NCBI RefSeq assembly: GCF_008642235.1
Contig: NZ_SJEV01000001.1
Coordinates: 2,684,400 to 2,748,399 of the forward strand
DNA: 64,000 nt
Reading direction: 5' to 3'
DNA from: Planctomonas psychrotolerans
GTDB lineage: Bacteria; Actinomycetota; Actinomycetes; Actinomycetales; Microbacteriaceae
Shown: positions 30,192 to 38,925 of the stretch, piece after piece
Position numbering within the stretch: the first letter of the stretch is position 1
How the letters are laid out: every line of letters starts with the position of its first letter
The notes under the pieces: generated by a model
Told to the model about the DNA's origin: nothing
Seen by the model: the letters and a program-made list of their open reading frames with translations, nothing else
Databases searched by the model: none
Translations under genes and position numbers: made by a program

Positions 30192-31808
30192 GTGGTGATC
30201 GCTCCAGGAACGAATACGAACGCCCGGACCGCCGACATCGAACGCCTCGCCGCGGATCTCGACCGGGCGGGATTCACCGTCGACGCGGTGACCAGCCTCT
30301 GGGGTCCCGCCGCCGCCGCGGCGCTCGGCCGGGGCAGGGTCGAACCCGCGCTCCGGGCCCTGCAGGCTCAGCACCCTTCGGCACCGGCACTCGTCACGCT
30401 GGCCCGCCTGTTCGTGCTCAACGCGCCGGTCCCTTCGGACGAGCTCGACACCGCCCTGCCGACTCTGGGACGGGAGGGCGCCGAGCGTCTCGGCCTCGTC
30501 GGTGGCGTTGCCGGGACGGGTGCCGGCGCCGCCCCGAACGGTGACGCCGACCTCGTGCATCCGGCCGCCGACCTCCGGCCCTACAGCTTCGTCGACGCGC
30601 ACGGCGTCGGCGCCTGGTGGGTCGTCTCCGACCTCGGTGAGATCGCGCGAGATGGCGCCCTGGACGAGGATCACGTGCTCGGCATCGGGGGCGCGTCCAC
30701 CACCCTCAGTGGATTGATGATGAGCCGACCGGTTGCCAGCGCACTCGACCTCGGCACGGGCTGCGGCATCCAGGCGCTGCACGCATCGCGGCATGCGGTA
30801 CGCGTGGTGGCCACGGACATCTCGGAACGCGCCCTCCGCATCGCCGACCTGAACACCCGCCTCAACGGCGTCCGGACCGTCGAACTGCGGACGGGCAGCC
30901 TGTATGCACCCGTGGCGGGGGAGCGCTTCGACCACATCGTGTCCAACCCGCCGTTCGTCATCACCCCGCGCGCCGCCGACGTTCCCTCGTACGAATACCG
31001 CGACGGAGGCATGATCGGCGACGATCTCGTGCGCGAGGTGGTACGCGGCGCCGCCGACCACCTCACCGAGGGTGGTGTCGCTCAGATTCTCGGCAATTGG
31101 GAGTACTCCGGCACCGGCGACGCGTTCGACCGCCTTTCCGAATGGCTGGACGGCACGGGCCTGGATGCGTGGATCATCGAACGTGACGTGCAGGACGCGC
31201 CGCTCTACGCCGAGACCTGGATCCGCGACGGCGGAACGAAACCCGGGACACCGGAATTCGCCCGTCTGTACACGGCCTGGCTCGACGACTTCGAGCAGCG
31301 CGGGGTGACCTCCGTCGGATTCGGCTACATCACGCTGCGGCGACCGTGGGCGGACGCCGCCCCGACGATCCGGGTGTTCGAGCGCCTCGCGGGAGGACTC
31401 GGCCACAACCCGTCCGGGCTCGGGGACCACATCGCGGAGTGTCTCGCCGCCCGGGACTGGTTGGCGGCCCGCGACGACGACGCCCTGTCCCACGAGCGCG
31501 TGACCGTGGCCCCCGACGTCACGGAGGAACGGCACTACTGGCCGGGTGAGGAGGATCCGACCGTGCTGACCCTCCATCAGGGTGCGGGCTTCGGCCGCTC
31601 CCTGCGGGTCGACACCGCCCTCGCCGCGGTCGTCGGCGCCTGCGACGGCGAACTGACGATCGGCGCCATCCTCGGCGCCGTCGCCAGCATTCTCGACGTG
31701 GATGCCGACGCGCTACGGGATGAGGTGCTGCCGCAACTTCGGGACCTGATCGCCACGGCGATGCTGCTGCCCGAACGGCTGGATATGAGCGGCGACTCCG
31801 CGGGCTGA
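30192..31808 (+). CDS. class I SAM-dependent methyltransferase with N- and C-terminal extensions
   Basis: A 538-residue protein. Residues ~1-150 form a helical N-terminal domain with a LYAPV/FVDAHGVGAWWVVSDLGE segment. The methyltransferase core has ALDLGTGCGIQALHAS (motif I) and the catalytic SNPPFVITP, the NPP(F/Y) signature of HemK/N-type amide or adenine methylation. The last ~180 residues contain VERLAGGLGHNP-like and WPGEEDP elements of no known function. Starts are GTG 30192 or 30195, without a clear ribosome-binding site. The substrate cannot be read from sequence; glutamine in a protein or an rRNA base is possible. Confidence 0.78.
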   Translation: MVIAPGTNTNARTADIERLAADLDRAGFTVDAVTSLWGPAAAAALGRGRVEPALRALQAQHPSAPALVTLARLFVLNAPVPSDELDTALPTLGREGAERLGLVGGVAGTGAGAAPNGDADLVHPAADLRPYSFVDAHGVGAWWVVSDLGEIARDGALDEDHVLGIGGASTTLSGLMMSRPVASALDLGTGCGIQALHASRHAVRVVATDISERALRIADLNTRLNGVRTVELRTGSLYAPVAGERFDHIVSNPPFVITPRAADVPSYEYRDGGMIGDDLVREVVRGAADHLTEGGVAQILGNWEYSGTGDAFDRLSEWLDGTGLDAWIIERDVQDAPLYAETWIRDGGTKPGTPEFARLYTAWLDDFEQRGVTSVGFGYITLRRPWADAAPTIRVFERLAGGLGHNPSGLGDHIAECLAARDWLAARDDDALSHERVTVAPDVTEERHYWPGEEDPTVLTLHQGAGFGRSLRVDTALAAVVGACDGELTIGAILGAVASILDVDADALRDEVLPQLRDLIATAMLLPERLDMSGDSAG

Positions 31809-31824
31809 GCCGCGTCGCCTTCCG

Positions 31825-32070
31825 CTAGGGCTCCTCGTCGCCGAGGTCCACGTCTTCCGGAGACAGGTCGCCGTCCGCGTACGTGGGCTGCGCCTCGCCC
31901 GGCATGCCGCCGATCGGGCCGTCCTCTCCGTCCGCCTCGTTCGGGAGCACCGTCTCACCGGCCACGGCGTCGTTGGTCACCGTCTCCCTGGCTCGCGCAT
32001 CGTCGAGGATCGGGTCGTCATTCCCGTTGTCGTCCGCCGCATAGGGTGCGGCATTGTGCGAATCCGTCAT
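31825..32070 (-). CDS. short acidic, probably disordered protein
   Basis: An 81-residue protein with a very high Asp/Glu content, many Gly, Pro and Asn, and almost no hydrophobic core. It begins MTDSHNAAPYAADDN and ends DVDLGDEEP. There is no known domain. It belongs with at least five other short acidic proteins in this window that share a polar MT(D/N/S) start and Asp-rich tail. The composition is typical of intrinsically disordered proteins. Function unknown. Confidence 0.6.
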   Translation of the reverse strand: MTDSHNAAPYAADDNGNDDPILDDARARETVTNDAVAGETVLPNEADGEDGPIGGMPGEAQPTYADGDLSPEDVDLGDEEP

Positions 32071-32141
32071 CGTGTCAGCCTTCTCGTCGTCCGATGGATG
32101 GGAGGGGGTTCGGCGTGCGTCGCGCGCGGTCGGGCCGCTGC

Positions 32142-32411
32142 TCAGCGTCCGGCTTCGGGCTTCGGGTGTCCCGGGATGGAATCCCCGCTCATGTTGAGTT
32201 CGGACGGGTCGACCTCGACCTCGCCCACGTCGTCCGGGCCGCCGGTTCCGGGGAGGACCTGCACGTCCTCCGACTCGACCTCCGGGTCGTCCAGGGTCTC
32301 GCTGGTGCGGGGCTCGTCCTGCTTGCCCTCGGTGTCACGCTCGCTCGCCGGGTCGTACTCCGGAACGATCTCTGCGCCGAGGTCGGAATTGATGCGATCG
32401 TCGTTAGTCAT
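32142..32411 (-). CDS. short acidic, probably disordered protein
   Basis: An 89-residue protein, Asp/Glu/Pro rich, starting MTNDDRINSDLGAEIVPEYDP. The C-terminus carries ELNMSGDSIPGHPKPEAGR, reminiscent of the IPGE/IPGH pieces in the neighbouring protein at 32454. It has no hydrophobic segment or recognised domain. It is separated by about 70 bp from the acidic-protein gene downstream and 42 bp from the one upstream, all on the minus strand, so a small operon is possible. Confidence 0.6.
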   Translation of the reverse strand: MTNDDRINSDLGAEIVPEYDPASERDTEGKQDEPRTSETLDDPEVESEDVQVLPGTGGPDDVGEVEVDPSELNMSGDSIPGHPKPEAGR

Positions 32412-32453
32412 GGCTCGACGCTACGCCCGCGGCGGAGACCTGGCTATGGCGCG

Positions 32454-32738
32454 CTACGAGTGGCCCTGCGCCGCCTCGTCGGGGTCGAAGTCGTCGACGG
32501 CGCCGTCCTCGACGGAGACGTCGGTACCCGGAATCGTGTCGTCCCCCGACGCCGAGTCGCCTGCCGACGAGAGCCCGCTCTCGCCCGGGATATCGGTGTC
32601 GCCGAGTGTGTCGGTCGCGGTGCCGTCGGGCACCACTCCCGCGGCGCTGGGGCCCGCCGTGTCCTCGCCCGGCATGTGGGCCTGTACGCCCGGAGTCTGC
32701 CCGGTGCTCACCGTGTCGCTGTCACTGTTGTCCGTCAT
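32454..32738 (-). CDS. short acidic, probably disordered protein
   Basis: A 94-residue protein starting MTDNSDSDTVSTGQTPG. It is rich in Asp, Ser, Thr and Gly, with repeated (D/M)(I/T)PG(E/T) pieces (HMPGED, DIPGES, TIPGTD). I use the ATG at 32738 rather than a longer frame whose first 42 residues are Arg rich and noise-like. No domain is recognised. It is first of three same-strand acidic genes and divergent from the PNPOx-fold stress gene. Confidence 0.6.
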   Translation of the reverse strand: MTDNSDSDTVSTGQTPGVQAHMPGEDTAGPSAAGVVPDGTATDTLGDTDIPGESGLSSAGDSASGDDTIPGTDVSVEDGAVDDFDPDEAAQGHS

Positions 32739-32866
32739 GGTCGGAGGATACGCGCGAGCCGGAGCTTCCGCACCCCCGCCCCACGTGCGCGCGCTGTGAA
32801 CAACGCGGGTGAGTCGGCGTAGCGTCGAGGCATCCGGCAATTCACCCCACGATCGAAGGAGCACTC

Positions 32867-33346
32867 ATGGCACAGGACGACGGCGCGAAGAAGGTCGCGG
32901 CACTCGTGAAGGACATCCGAACGGCGATGCTGACGACCGTGGAGCCGGACGGCTCGCTCGTCAGCCGGCCCATGGCCGTGCAGGAGGTGGAGTTCGACGG
33001 CGATCTCTGGTTCTTCACCGACGCGAGCTCGCGCAAGGTGGCCGAGATCGGACGGGACACCAAGGTGAACGTGTCGTTCAGCTCATCGAGCGCCTGGGTG
33101 TCCATTTCCGGCAACGCGACCGTCGTCGACGATCTCGCGAAATCGAAGGAGCTGTGGAACACCGTGGTCGAGGCGTGGTTCCCGGATGGTCCCGAGACGC
33201 CCGGCCTGCGTCTGGTCAAGGTGACCTCGGAGACCGCCGAGTACTGGGACACTCCGGGCAAGCTCGCCACGGTGATCAGCTTCCTCAAGGCGAAGGCCAC
33301 GGGCGAGCCGTACTCCGGCGGCGACAACGAGACCGTCGCACTGTAG
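32867..33346 (+). CDS. pyridoxamine 5'-phosphate oxidase-fold general stress protein
   Basis: A 159-residue split-barrel flavin-binding protein of the general-stress type (GsiB/YdaG-like). Typical elements are VKDIRTAMLTTVEPDGSLVSRPMAV, GDLWFFTDASSRKVAEI, VNVSFSS and RLVKVTSETAEYWDTP. Members bind FMN, FAD or F420; the cofactor here is undetermined. GAAGGAG lies six bases before the ATG. A 15-bp perfect hairpin follows the stop. Its setting among acidic disordered proteins fits a stress role. Confidence 0.85.
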   Translation: MAQDDGAKKVAALVKDIRTAMLTTVEPDGSLVSRPMAVQEVEFDGDLWFFTDASSRKVAEIGRDTKVNVSFSSSSAWVSISGNATVVDDLAKSKELWNTVVEAWFPDGPETPGLRLVKVTSETAEYWDTPGKLATVISFLKAKATGEPYSGGDNETVAL

Positions 33347-33365
33347 CGGCTGCCACGCGAGAACT

Positions 33366-33399
33366 GGACACGGCCCCGCGTTTCCGCGGGGCCGTGTCC
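33366..33399. terminator. strong hairpin between convergent genes
   Basis: A perfect 15-bp GC-rich stem (arms 33366-33380 and 33385-33399) closes a TTTC loop. It follows the stress-protein stop by 20 bases and precedes the stop of the minus-strand gene at 33413, so it can serve both. There is no long U tract, as is common in actinobacteria. Confidence 0.8.
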
Positions 33400-33412
33400 T
33401 GTTCGTGCGGCG

Positions 33413-33769
33413 TCAGGCGGGGGTGGGGTCGTCGCCGTCCGCCTCGTCGCTGTCGCCTTCCAGGCCTTCGACGATGCCGTTGGTCTGATCGAAGGGGTGA
33501 GCGGGATCGCCGAGCGACCCGATGTTGTCCCCGTGGTCGGACCCGGCGGAGGAGCTCGTGTTCACGTCGTCGCTGACGGTCCGGGAGTCGGTAGTGGTGG
33601 TCGAGCCCGTCGTGCCGAGTCCGCTGTCGTCGGTGACAGTGAGGTCGTCGGCATTGATGGGCACCGCGTCCCCGGAGGCGCGGTGGGCGGCAGCACCGGT
33701 GGTTCCGGCAGTGCCGTCGGCGGACAGATCGTTGCTGGGGTTCCCGCGGAGCGGTTCATTGTTCGTCAT
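33413..33769 (-). CDS. short acidic, probably disordered protein
   Basis: A 118-residue protein starting MTNNEPLRGNPSNDLSADG. It is rich in Asp, Gly, Thr and Ser, with long low-complexity runs (TTGSTTTTDSRTVSDD). The only hydrophobic patch is FDQTNGIVEGLEGD near the end. It has the same composition and polar start as the acidic proteins at 31825-32738 and faces the PNPOx-fold gene across a strong hairpin. No function can be assigned. Confidence 0.6.
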   Translation of the reverse strand: MTNNEPLRGNPSNDLSADGTAGTTGAAAHRASGDAVPINADDLTVTDDSGLGTTGSTTTTDSRTVSDDVNTSSSAGSDHGDNIGSLGDPAHPFDQTNGIVEGLEGDSDEADGDDPTPA

Positions 33770-34004
33770 GCCCCGACACTACGCCCGGGAGCCATAACGC
33801 AACAGGGCCGCCGCGGCGAGCGCCTCGAGCAATCCGGGCGCCGGAGGTCCCGTGCCACCGGTGCAACGGGAACGCGCGCGCGCCTTCGTTCCGCGCCATA
33901 TCGCGCGGGATCGCCGGCGGACGCCCGGTCGCGTCGGGCAGCGTTTCATCGTTCGGTCTAGCGTTGCAGACAGGAATTCCCGCGACGCACCCGAGAGGTC
34001 GAGA

Positions 34005-34802
34005 ATGACTCACAGCCTGCTTTCCCGCTCCATCACGGGGCGACGCACCGGGCAGCCCGTGTTCACCCGCAACGTGGCCGAGGGCATTCACCGTCTGGAG
34101 CACGCGTACGTGAACGTGTATCTCGTCGAGGACGGGGCCGACATCACCATCGTGGACACCGGCTTTCCGGCGACCTGGCCGCTGGTGGAGCGGGCCCTCG
34201 CAGTGCTCGGCCGGACCACGTCCGATGTAGTTGCAATCGCGCTCACCCACGCTCACTTCGATCACCTCGGATTCGCCGCCCACGCCTCCGCCGATCTCGG
34301 CGTCCCGATCTGGACGCACGAGCGCGAGGAGTACATCGCGCGGCACCCCTATCGCTACGACCACGAGAAGAACCGCTTCCTGTATCCGCTTCTGCATCCG
34401 CGCTCCCTGCCGATCCTGGTGCGCATGGCCGGCGCCGGGGCGCTGTCGGTGCCGGGGGTGACCGGACTCCATCGCTGGCAGCCCGGCGACACCGTCGACA
34501 TCCCCGGCCGTCCCCACGTCGTCTTCAGCCCGGGCCACACCTTCGGCCACAGCGCACTGTTCTTCCCGGACCGGGACGCCCTGCTCACCGGAGACGCCCT
34601 CGTCACCCTGAATCCCTACACCGGCAGTCGCGGTCCCCAGATCGTGTCCGGAGCCGCCACCGCCGACAGCGCCGAGGCCCTGCGCTCGCTCCGGGCGCTC
34701 GCCGACACTGAGGCGGGAACGGTGCTGCCGGGTCACGGCGAGCCGTGGCGGGGCGGCATCGAGGCCGCGGTGGCCATGGCGGAGGATGCCGGACCGTCCT
34801 AG
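34005..34802 (+). CDS. metallo-beta-lactamase-fold hydrolase
   Basis: A 265-residue MBL-fold protein with the metal motif THAHFDHLG (HxHxDH), a further His in PGHTFGHSALF, Asp in LTGDAL and His in LPGHGEP, so both zinc sites look complete. It has no signal peptide. The spacing fits glyoxalase-II-like or lactonase-like members, but the substrate is unknown. GAGAGG lies about ten bases before the ATG. It stands alone before the carboxylesterase gene. Confidence 0.85.
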   Translation: MTHSLLSRSITGRRTGQPVFTRNVAEGIHRLEHAYVNVYLVEDGADITIVDTGFPATWPLVERALAVLGRTTSDVVAIALTHAHFDHLGFAAHASADLGVPIWTHEREEYIARHPYRYDHEKNRFLYPLLHPRSLPILVRMAGAGALSVPGVTGLHRWQPGDTVDIPGRPHVVFSPGHTFGHSALFFPDRDALLTGDALVTLNPYTGSRGPQIVSGAATADSAEALRSLRALADTEAGTVLPGHGEPWRGGIEAAVAMAEDAGPS

Positions 34803-34866
34803 TCCGGCCGGCCCGCGCTGCAGCCTCCCGCAGTCGGCACAGATCGAAGCCCGTTACCATCGGACG

Positions 34867-36456
34867 GTGACTACGACCGCCAGAAGCTATCGCCCGTCCG
34901 AACTGGACGTGACGGTCACGGGTGGCGTGGTGCGGGGTGTGCGCGAACGCGCGGTCGAGGCGTGGCGCGGCATCCCCTACGCGGCCCCGCCGACGGGCGA
35001 GCGCCGGTTCCGTGCTCCCGAGCCCGTCATCCCCTGGAAGGGTGCGCGCTTCGCCGAGCAGTTCGGCAAGGTGGCGCCGCAGTCGCGGTCGGGCGTGTTT
35101 CTCGGCGCCGACGACGGCACACCCATGGGGGAGGACTGCCTGACGATCAACGTGCTCGCCCCCGCGGGCGTCGCGCCCGTCGCCTCCGCTGCCACGCGAG
35201 CCGCGCAGCTGCGACCGGTCATGGTGTTCATCCACGGCGGGGCCTACAGCGTCGGATCGTCTCGCGAGTCTCCCCAGCAGGGCGAGGTGCTCGTTCGCGA
35301 AGGCGGCGTCCTGTACGTGAGCTTCAACTATCGCCTCGGTGCACTCGGCTATATCGACTTCCGTCGGTACTCCACGCCCGAGCGGCCGATCGAGGCGAAC
35401 CTCGGCCTCCGCGACCAGGTCGCCGCCCTCCGCTGGGTGCGGGAGAACATCCTCGCCTTCGGCGGCGACCCCGACAACGTGACGCTGTTCGGTGAATCGG
35501 CGGGCGGAAACGCCGTCACGACCCTCATGACCGTGCCCTCCGCGGCGGGACTGTTCGCCCGGGCCATCGCCCAGAGCCCGCCACCGAATGCCGTCTATCC
35601 GGCCGAGCTCACCATGCGGTGGGGCGAGGAGTTCGTCGCGACCCTGGCCCGCACCGTGCGGGGCCGGAGAAGTGCCGCCGAGATCACCCCCGAGGCGGGC
35701 GCGGAACTGATCACCACGACCGGCTGGTCCACGCTCGTCGCCGTGACGAACGACATCATGCTGCGCACTCCCGACGAGAACCCCGGCACGATCAGCCTGT
35801 GTCCCGTGATCGACGGCGACGTGCTGCCGGAGCGGCCGCTCGACGCCTTCAAGGCGGGCCGGGCCGCACGGGTTCCGCTGATCATCGGTACCAATGATCG
35901 TGAGGGGTCGCTGTTCACCCGGCGTCTCGACATCCTGGCCACGACGCCCGACCGGATCGCCGCGGTGTTCGCCAACACCGACGAGGTGGGGAAGGACGAG
36001 ATCGTCGCCCAGTATCCGAAGCTTCCCGCCAAGCGTGCCGCGCTGGACTTCGGCGGCGACTACTCGTTCTGGTATCCCACGGTGAAGGTGGCCGAGCGGC
36101 ACTCGCGGTTCGCTCCCGTGCACTTCTACCGGTTCGATGTGGCACCCCGCCTGCTGAAGATCCTGGGCCTCGACGCCACCCACGGGCTCGAGCTCTACGC
36201 GCTGTTCGACCGCATGGACAACTGGCTCGGCCGGGGGATGACGGTGCTCGGCGGGCGACGCGCGTTCCTCGCGGCCGGCGCCCGCATGCGACGGGTGTGG
36301 CTGTCGTTCGCTCGGGACGGCAGCGTCGACGAGTCCTGGCCGGAGTACGAGGAGGACACGCGCAGCACCCTCATCTTCGACTCGGTCGACCGGGTGGAGT
36401 CCGACCCGCGCGGCGACCGGAGGCTGGCGTGGCAGCACTTCGTTCCCCACGTGTGA
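34867..36456 (+). CDS. type B carboxylesterase
   Basis: A 529-residue esterase/lipase. WRGIPYAAPP near the start, EDCLTINV, the oxyanion hole FIHGGAY, the nucleophile GESAGGN and a His in DATHGLELYALF form the standard type B set. Unlike many secreted relatives it lacks a signal peptide with the GTG at 34867. Substrate unknown; para-nitrobenzyl esterase is the common label. It is followed 37 bp later by the NUDIX gene. Confidence 0.88.
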   Translation: MTTTARSYRPSELDVTVTGGVVRGVRERAVEAWRGIPYAAPPTGERRFRAPEPVIPWKGARFAEQFGKVAPQSRSGVFLGADDGTPMGEDCLTINVLAPAGVAPVASAATRAAQLRPVMVFIHGGAYSVGSSRESPQQGEVLVREGGVLYVSFNYRLGALGYIDFRRYSTPERPIEANLGLRDQVAALRWVRENILAFGGDPDNVTLFGESAGGNAVTTLMTVPSAAGLFARAIAQSPPPNAVYPAELTMRWGEEFVATLARTVRGRRSAAEITPEAGAELITTTGWSTLVAVTNDIMLRTPDENPGTISLCPVIDGDVLPERPLDAFKAGRAARVPLIIGTNDREGSLFTRRLDILATTPDRIAAVFANTDEVGKDEIVAQYPKLPAKRAALDFGGDYSFWYPTVKVAERHSRFAPVHFYRFDVAPRLLKILGLDATHGLELYALFDRMDNWLGRGMTVLGGRRAFLAAGARMRRVWLSFARDGSVDESWPEYEEDTRSTLIFDSVDRVESDPRGDRRLAWQHFVPHV

Positions 36457-36493
36457 TCGTGACCGCAACGGTCGCCCTCATCGAGGCAACCCC

Positions 36494-37027
36494 GTGACTC
36501 CGACCACCGAACCCGCGCGGAATCCCGAGCTCCCGCAGGTCTGCGTGTGCTATCTCGTGCGCCGCGGCACAGACGGATCAGCCGAGGTGCTGCTCGGCCG
36601 CAAGAAGAAGGGCCTCGGCGTCGGCAAGTACGTAGCGCCCGGAGGCAAGCTCGAGCCGGGGGAGAGCCCCCGCGAGGCGATGGTGCGCGAGGTGCAGGAG
36701 GAGGTCGGACTGCGGGTGGCGGCCGACGACCTGGTCCCCCTCGGACTCCTGACCTACCTCTTCCCCACGCGTCCCGCCTGGAGTCAGCAGTCGTCGGTGT
36801 ACACCACCACGAGATGGACCGGCACACCGACCGAATCCGACGAGCTCGCCCCCGAGTGGTTCCCGGTCGGAGCGCTGCCGCTCGAGTCGATGTGGGACGA
36901 CGCCAAACGCTGGCTGCCGGCCGCACTCGCCGGTGCCCGCGTCGAGCGCACGTTCACCTTCGGTGCCGACGAGTCCACCGTCGTCGAGCCGGAGATGAAC
37001 GCGCCGAAGGCGCCCGTCAGCGGGTGA
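36494..37027 (+). CDS. NUDIX hydrolase, MutT/8-oxo-dGTP diphosphatase-like
   Basis: A 177-residue protein with a canonical NUDIX box (GGKLEPGESPREAM then REVQEEVGL), which binds the catalytic metal. It is preceded by LLGRKKKGLGVGKYVAPGG, as in MTH1-type 8-oxo-dGTP or 2-hydroxy-dATP diphosphatases. A C-terminal extension of about 25 residues (TFTFGADESTVVEPE) follows. The start is GTG. The 3' end overlaps the opposing Lys-rich gene by 11 bp. Confidence 0.85.
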   Translation: MTPTTEPARNPELPQVCVCYLVRRGTDGSAEVLLGRKKKGLGVGKYVAPGGKLEPGESPREAMVREVQEEVGLRVAADDLVPLGLLTYLFPTRPAWSQQSSVYTTTRWTGTPTESDELAPEWFPVGALPLESMWDDAKRWLPAALAGARVERTFTFGADESTVVEPEMNAPKAPVSG

Positions 37028-37616
37028 GGATGCGCTCCAGGAGATCGGCCTTCCGCAGCCGGTAGTACCCGGTGAGACCGAGAGTGCGGGCGCGATCCCG
37101 CAGTTCGGTCACGGTCCACGTGTCGGTGGGCTGCGATCCGGAGCCCGCGGCCGTGCGGCTGTCAGCGGCGGACTTCCGCGATGTCGGCTTCACCGTGCTC
37201 TTCTTCGCCGAACTCTTCTTCGACCCGGACTTCGTCGACCCGGCGTTCTTCGAGACGTTATTCGCGGCGTTCTTCGAGCTTGCGTGCTTCGAGGAGGTCG
37301 ATGACGTCTTCGAGGCCGACTTCGCCTTCGTGGCCTTCGGGTCCGACTTCGCCTTCTTGTTCGATGTGGCCTTCCGGTCCGACTTCGTCTTCGTGTCCGA
37401 CTTCGCCTTCTGGTCCGACTTGGCCTTCTGGTCCGACTTCGCCTTCTTGTCCAACGTCGATTTCTTGCGCGACGTGGCCTTGGTGTCTGTCGTGTCGGAC
37501 TTCTTGCCCTTCGTGGCCGACTTCGACGCCTTCAGTACCGATGCCTTCACGCCGGTTCCCTTCTCCTCGTCGGAGGGAGACTTCTTCGCTGCCTTCTTCT
37601 TGCCGCCGGATGCCAT
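37017..37616 (-). CDS. Lys-rich histone-H1-like protein with C-terminal Rho_N/SAP-type domain
   Basis: A 199-residue basic protein. Residues 1-150 are almost only Lys, Ser, Ala, Thr and Asp, with a repeated (K/T)KSDQKA-type 6-mer in the middle, like actinobacterial HupB tails or eukaryotic H1. The last ~40 residues (TWTVTELRDRARTLGLTGYYRLRKADLLERIL) are a Rho N-terminal/SAP-like helical nucleic-acid-binding fold. I use the ATG at 37616, preceded by AAGGAG. A role in nucleoid compaction or protection is inferred from composition. It is divergent from the phosphate transporter gene. Confidence 0.8.
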   Translation of the reverse strand: MASGGKKKAAKKSPSDEEKGTGVKASVLKASKSATKGKKSDTTDTKATSRKKSTLDKKAKSDQKAKSDQKAKSDTKTKSDRKATSNKKAKSDPKATKAKSASKTSSTSSKHASSKNAANNVSKNAGSTKSGSKKSSAKKSTVKPTSRKSAADSRTAAGSGSQPTDTWTVTELRDRARTLGLTGYYRLRKADLLERILTR

Positions 37617-37746
37617 GGAACTCCTTCGATTGGGGGACCCCCAGTCTTCCACTCCCGGCGATCGCAGGCGGAGCCCCCGCGCGTTCATCGGGCGTTCACG
37701 TGCGGTTAGTATCGGGCACGATGTATTCCTACGCAGAGATCACGTG

Positions 37747-38925
37747 ATGGATTTCGCCCTCATCGTCGTGCTCGTGATCGCGCTCGCTCTCATCTTCGAC
37801 TTCACCAACGGTTTCCACGACACGGCCAACGCGATGGCCACGCCCATCGCCACGGGCGCCATGAAACCCCGCGTCGCGGTGGCCGTTGCCGCTCTCCTGA
37901 ACCTCGTCGGTGCGTTCCTCAGCACCGAGGTCGCCCGAACCATCTCCGGTGGTCTGATCCGGGAGGGTGAGGACGGCGTCCGCATCACGCCGGAGATGAT
38001 CTTCGCCGGCCTCATCGGTGCCATCACGTGGAACCTCATCACCTGGCTGCGCGGGCTCCCGTCCAGTTCGAGTCACGCCCTCTTCGGCGGCCTCATCGGA
38101 GCGGCCATCATCGGCGCCGGTCTCCAGTCGGTCGACTTCGGTGTCGTGCTGTCCAAGGTCATCCTCCCCGCGCTGCTCGCGCCCGCCATCGCGGGCTTCG
38201 TCGCCTACGCCGCCACGCGTCTCGCCTACTCGATCACTCGTCGGTCGTCCGGTCCGAACGAGCGCGGCGGGTTCCGCAAGGGCCAGATCTTCACGTCGTC
38301 GCTCGTCGCCCTCGCGCACGGGACCAACGACGCGCAGAAGACCATGGGCGTCATCACCCTGGTTCTCATCGCGGGCGGGTATCAGCTGGCCGACACCGGT
38401 CCGCAGTTCTGGGTCATCACGGTGTGCGCCATCGCCATCGCGCTCGGCACCTACATGGGCGGCTGGCGGATCATCCGCACCATGGGCTCCGGACTGACCG
38501 AGGTGAAGCCGGCGCAGGGCTTCTCGGCGGAGGCGTCCACGGCTGCCACGATTCTCGCGTCGACCAACCTCGGATTCGCCCTCTCGACCACGCAGGTGGC
38601 CTCCGGCTCCGTGATCGGCTCCGGGCTCGGGCGGCGTGGTGCATCGGTGCGCTGGAAGACCGTCGGCAGGATCGCCGTCGGCTGGTTGCTCACCCTCCCG
38701 GCTGCCGCGGCGGTCGGCGGCATCGCGGCCATCATCGCCCAGCTCGGCATGCTCGGCATCGCGATCGACGCCGTGCTCGGCACCCTCACCATCCTGGGCA
38801 TCTGGCTCTGGTCGCGCCGCCACCGCGTCGGTCCGGCGAACGCCATCGAGCTCGACGTCGCGGGCACCGCCATCCGTGGTCGCAAGGCGACCGCACGCAA
38901 GCGCAAAGAAAAGCTCGGCGCATGA
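37747..38925 (+). CDS. pit: low-affinity inorganic phosphate transporter, Pit family
   Basis: A 392-residue membrane protein with the two duplicated Pit signatures: FDFTNGFHDTANAMA near the N-terminus and ALAHGTNDAQKTMGV in the middle. It has about ten helices and a basic C-terminal tail (KATARKRKEKLG). It imports metal-phosphate complexes by proton symport. The ATG at 37747 starts directly at the first helix. The stop overlaps the ATG of a small membrane protein gene. Confidence 0.92.
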   Translation: MDFALIVVLVIALALIFDFTNGFHDTANAMATPIATGAMKPRVAVAVAALLNLVGAFLSTEVARTISGGLIREGEDGVRITPEMIFAGLIGAITWNLITWLRGLPSSSSHALFGGLIGAAIIGAGLQSVDFGVVLSKVILPALLAPAIAGFVAYAATRLAYSITRRSSGPNERGGFRKGQIFTSSLVALAHGTNDAQKTMGVITLVLIAGGYQLADTGPQFWVITVCAIAIALGTYMGGWRIIRTMGSGLTEVKPAQGFSAEASTAATILASTNLGFALSTTQVASGSVIGSGLGRRGASVRWKTVGRIAVGWLLTLPAAAAVGGIAAIIAQLGMLGIAIDAVLGTLTILGIWLWSRRHRVGPANAIELDVAGTAIRGRKATARKRKEKLGA

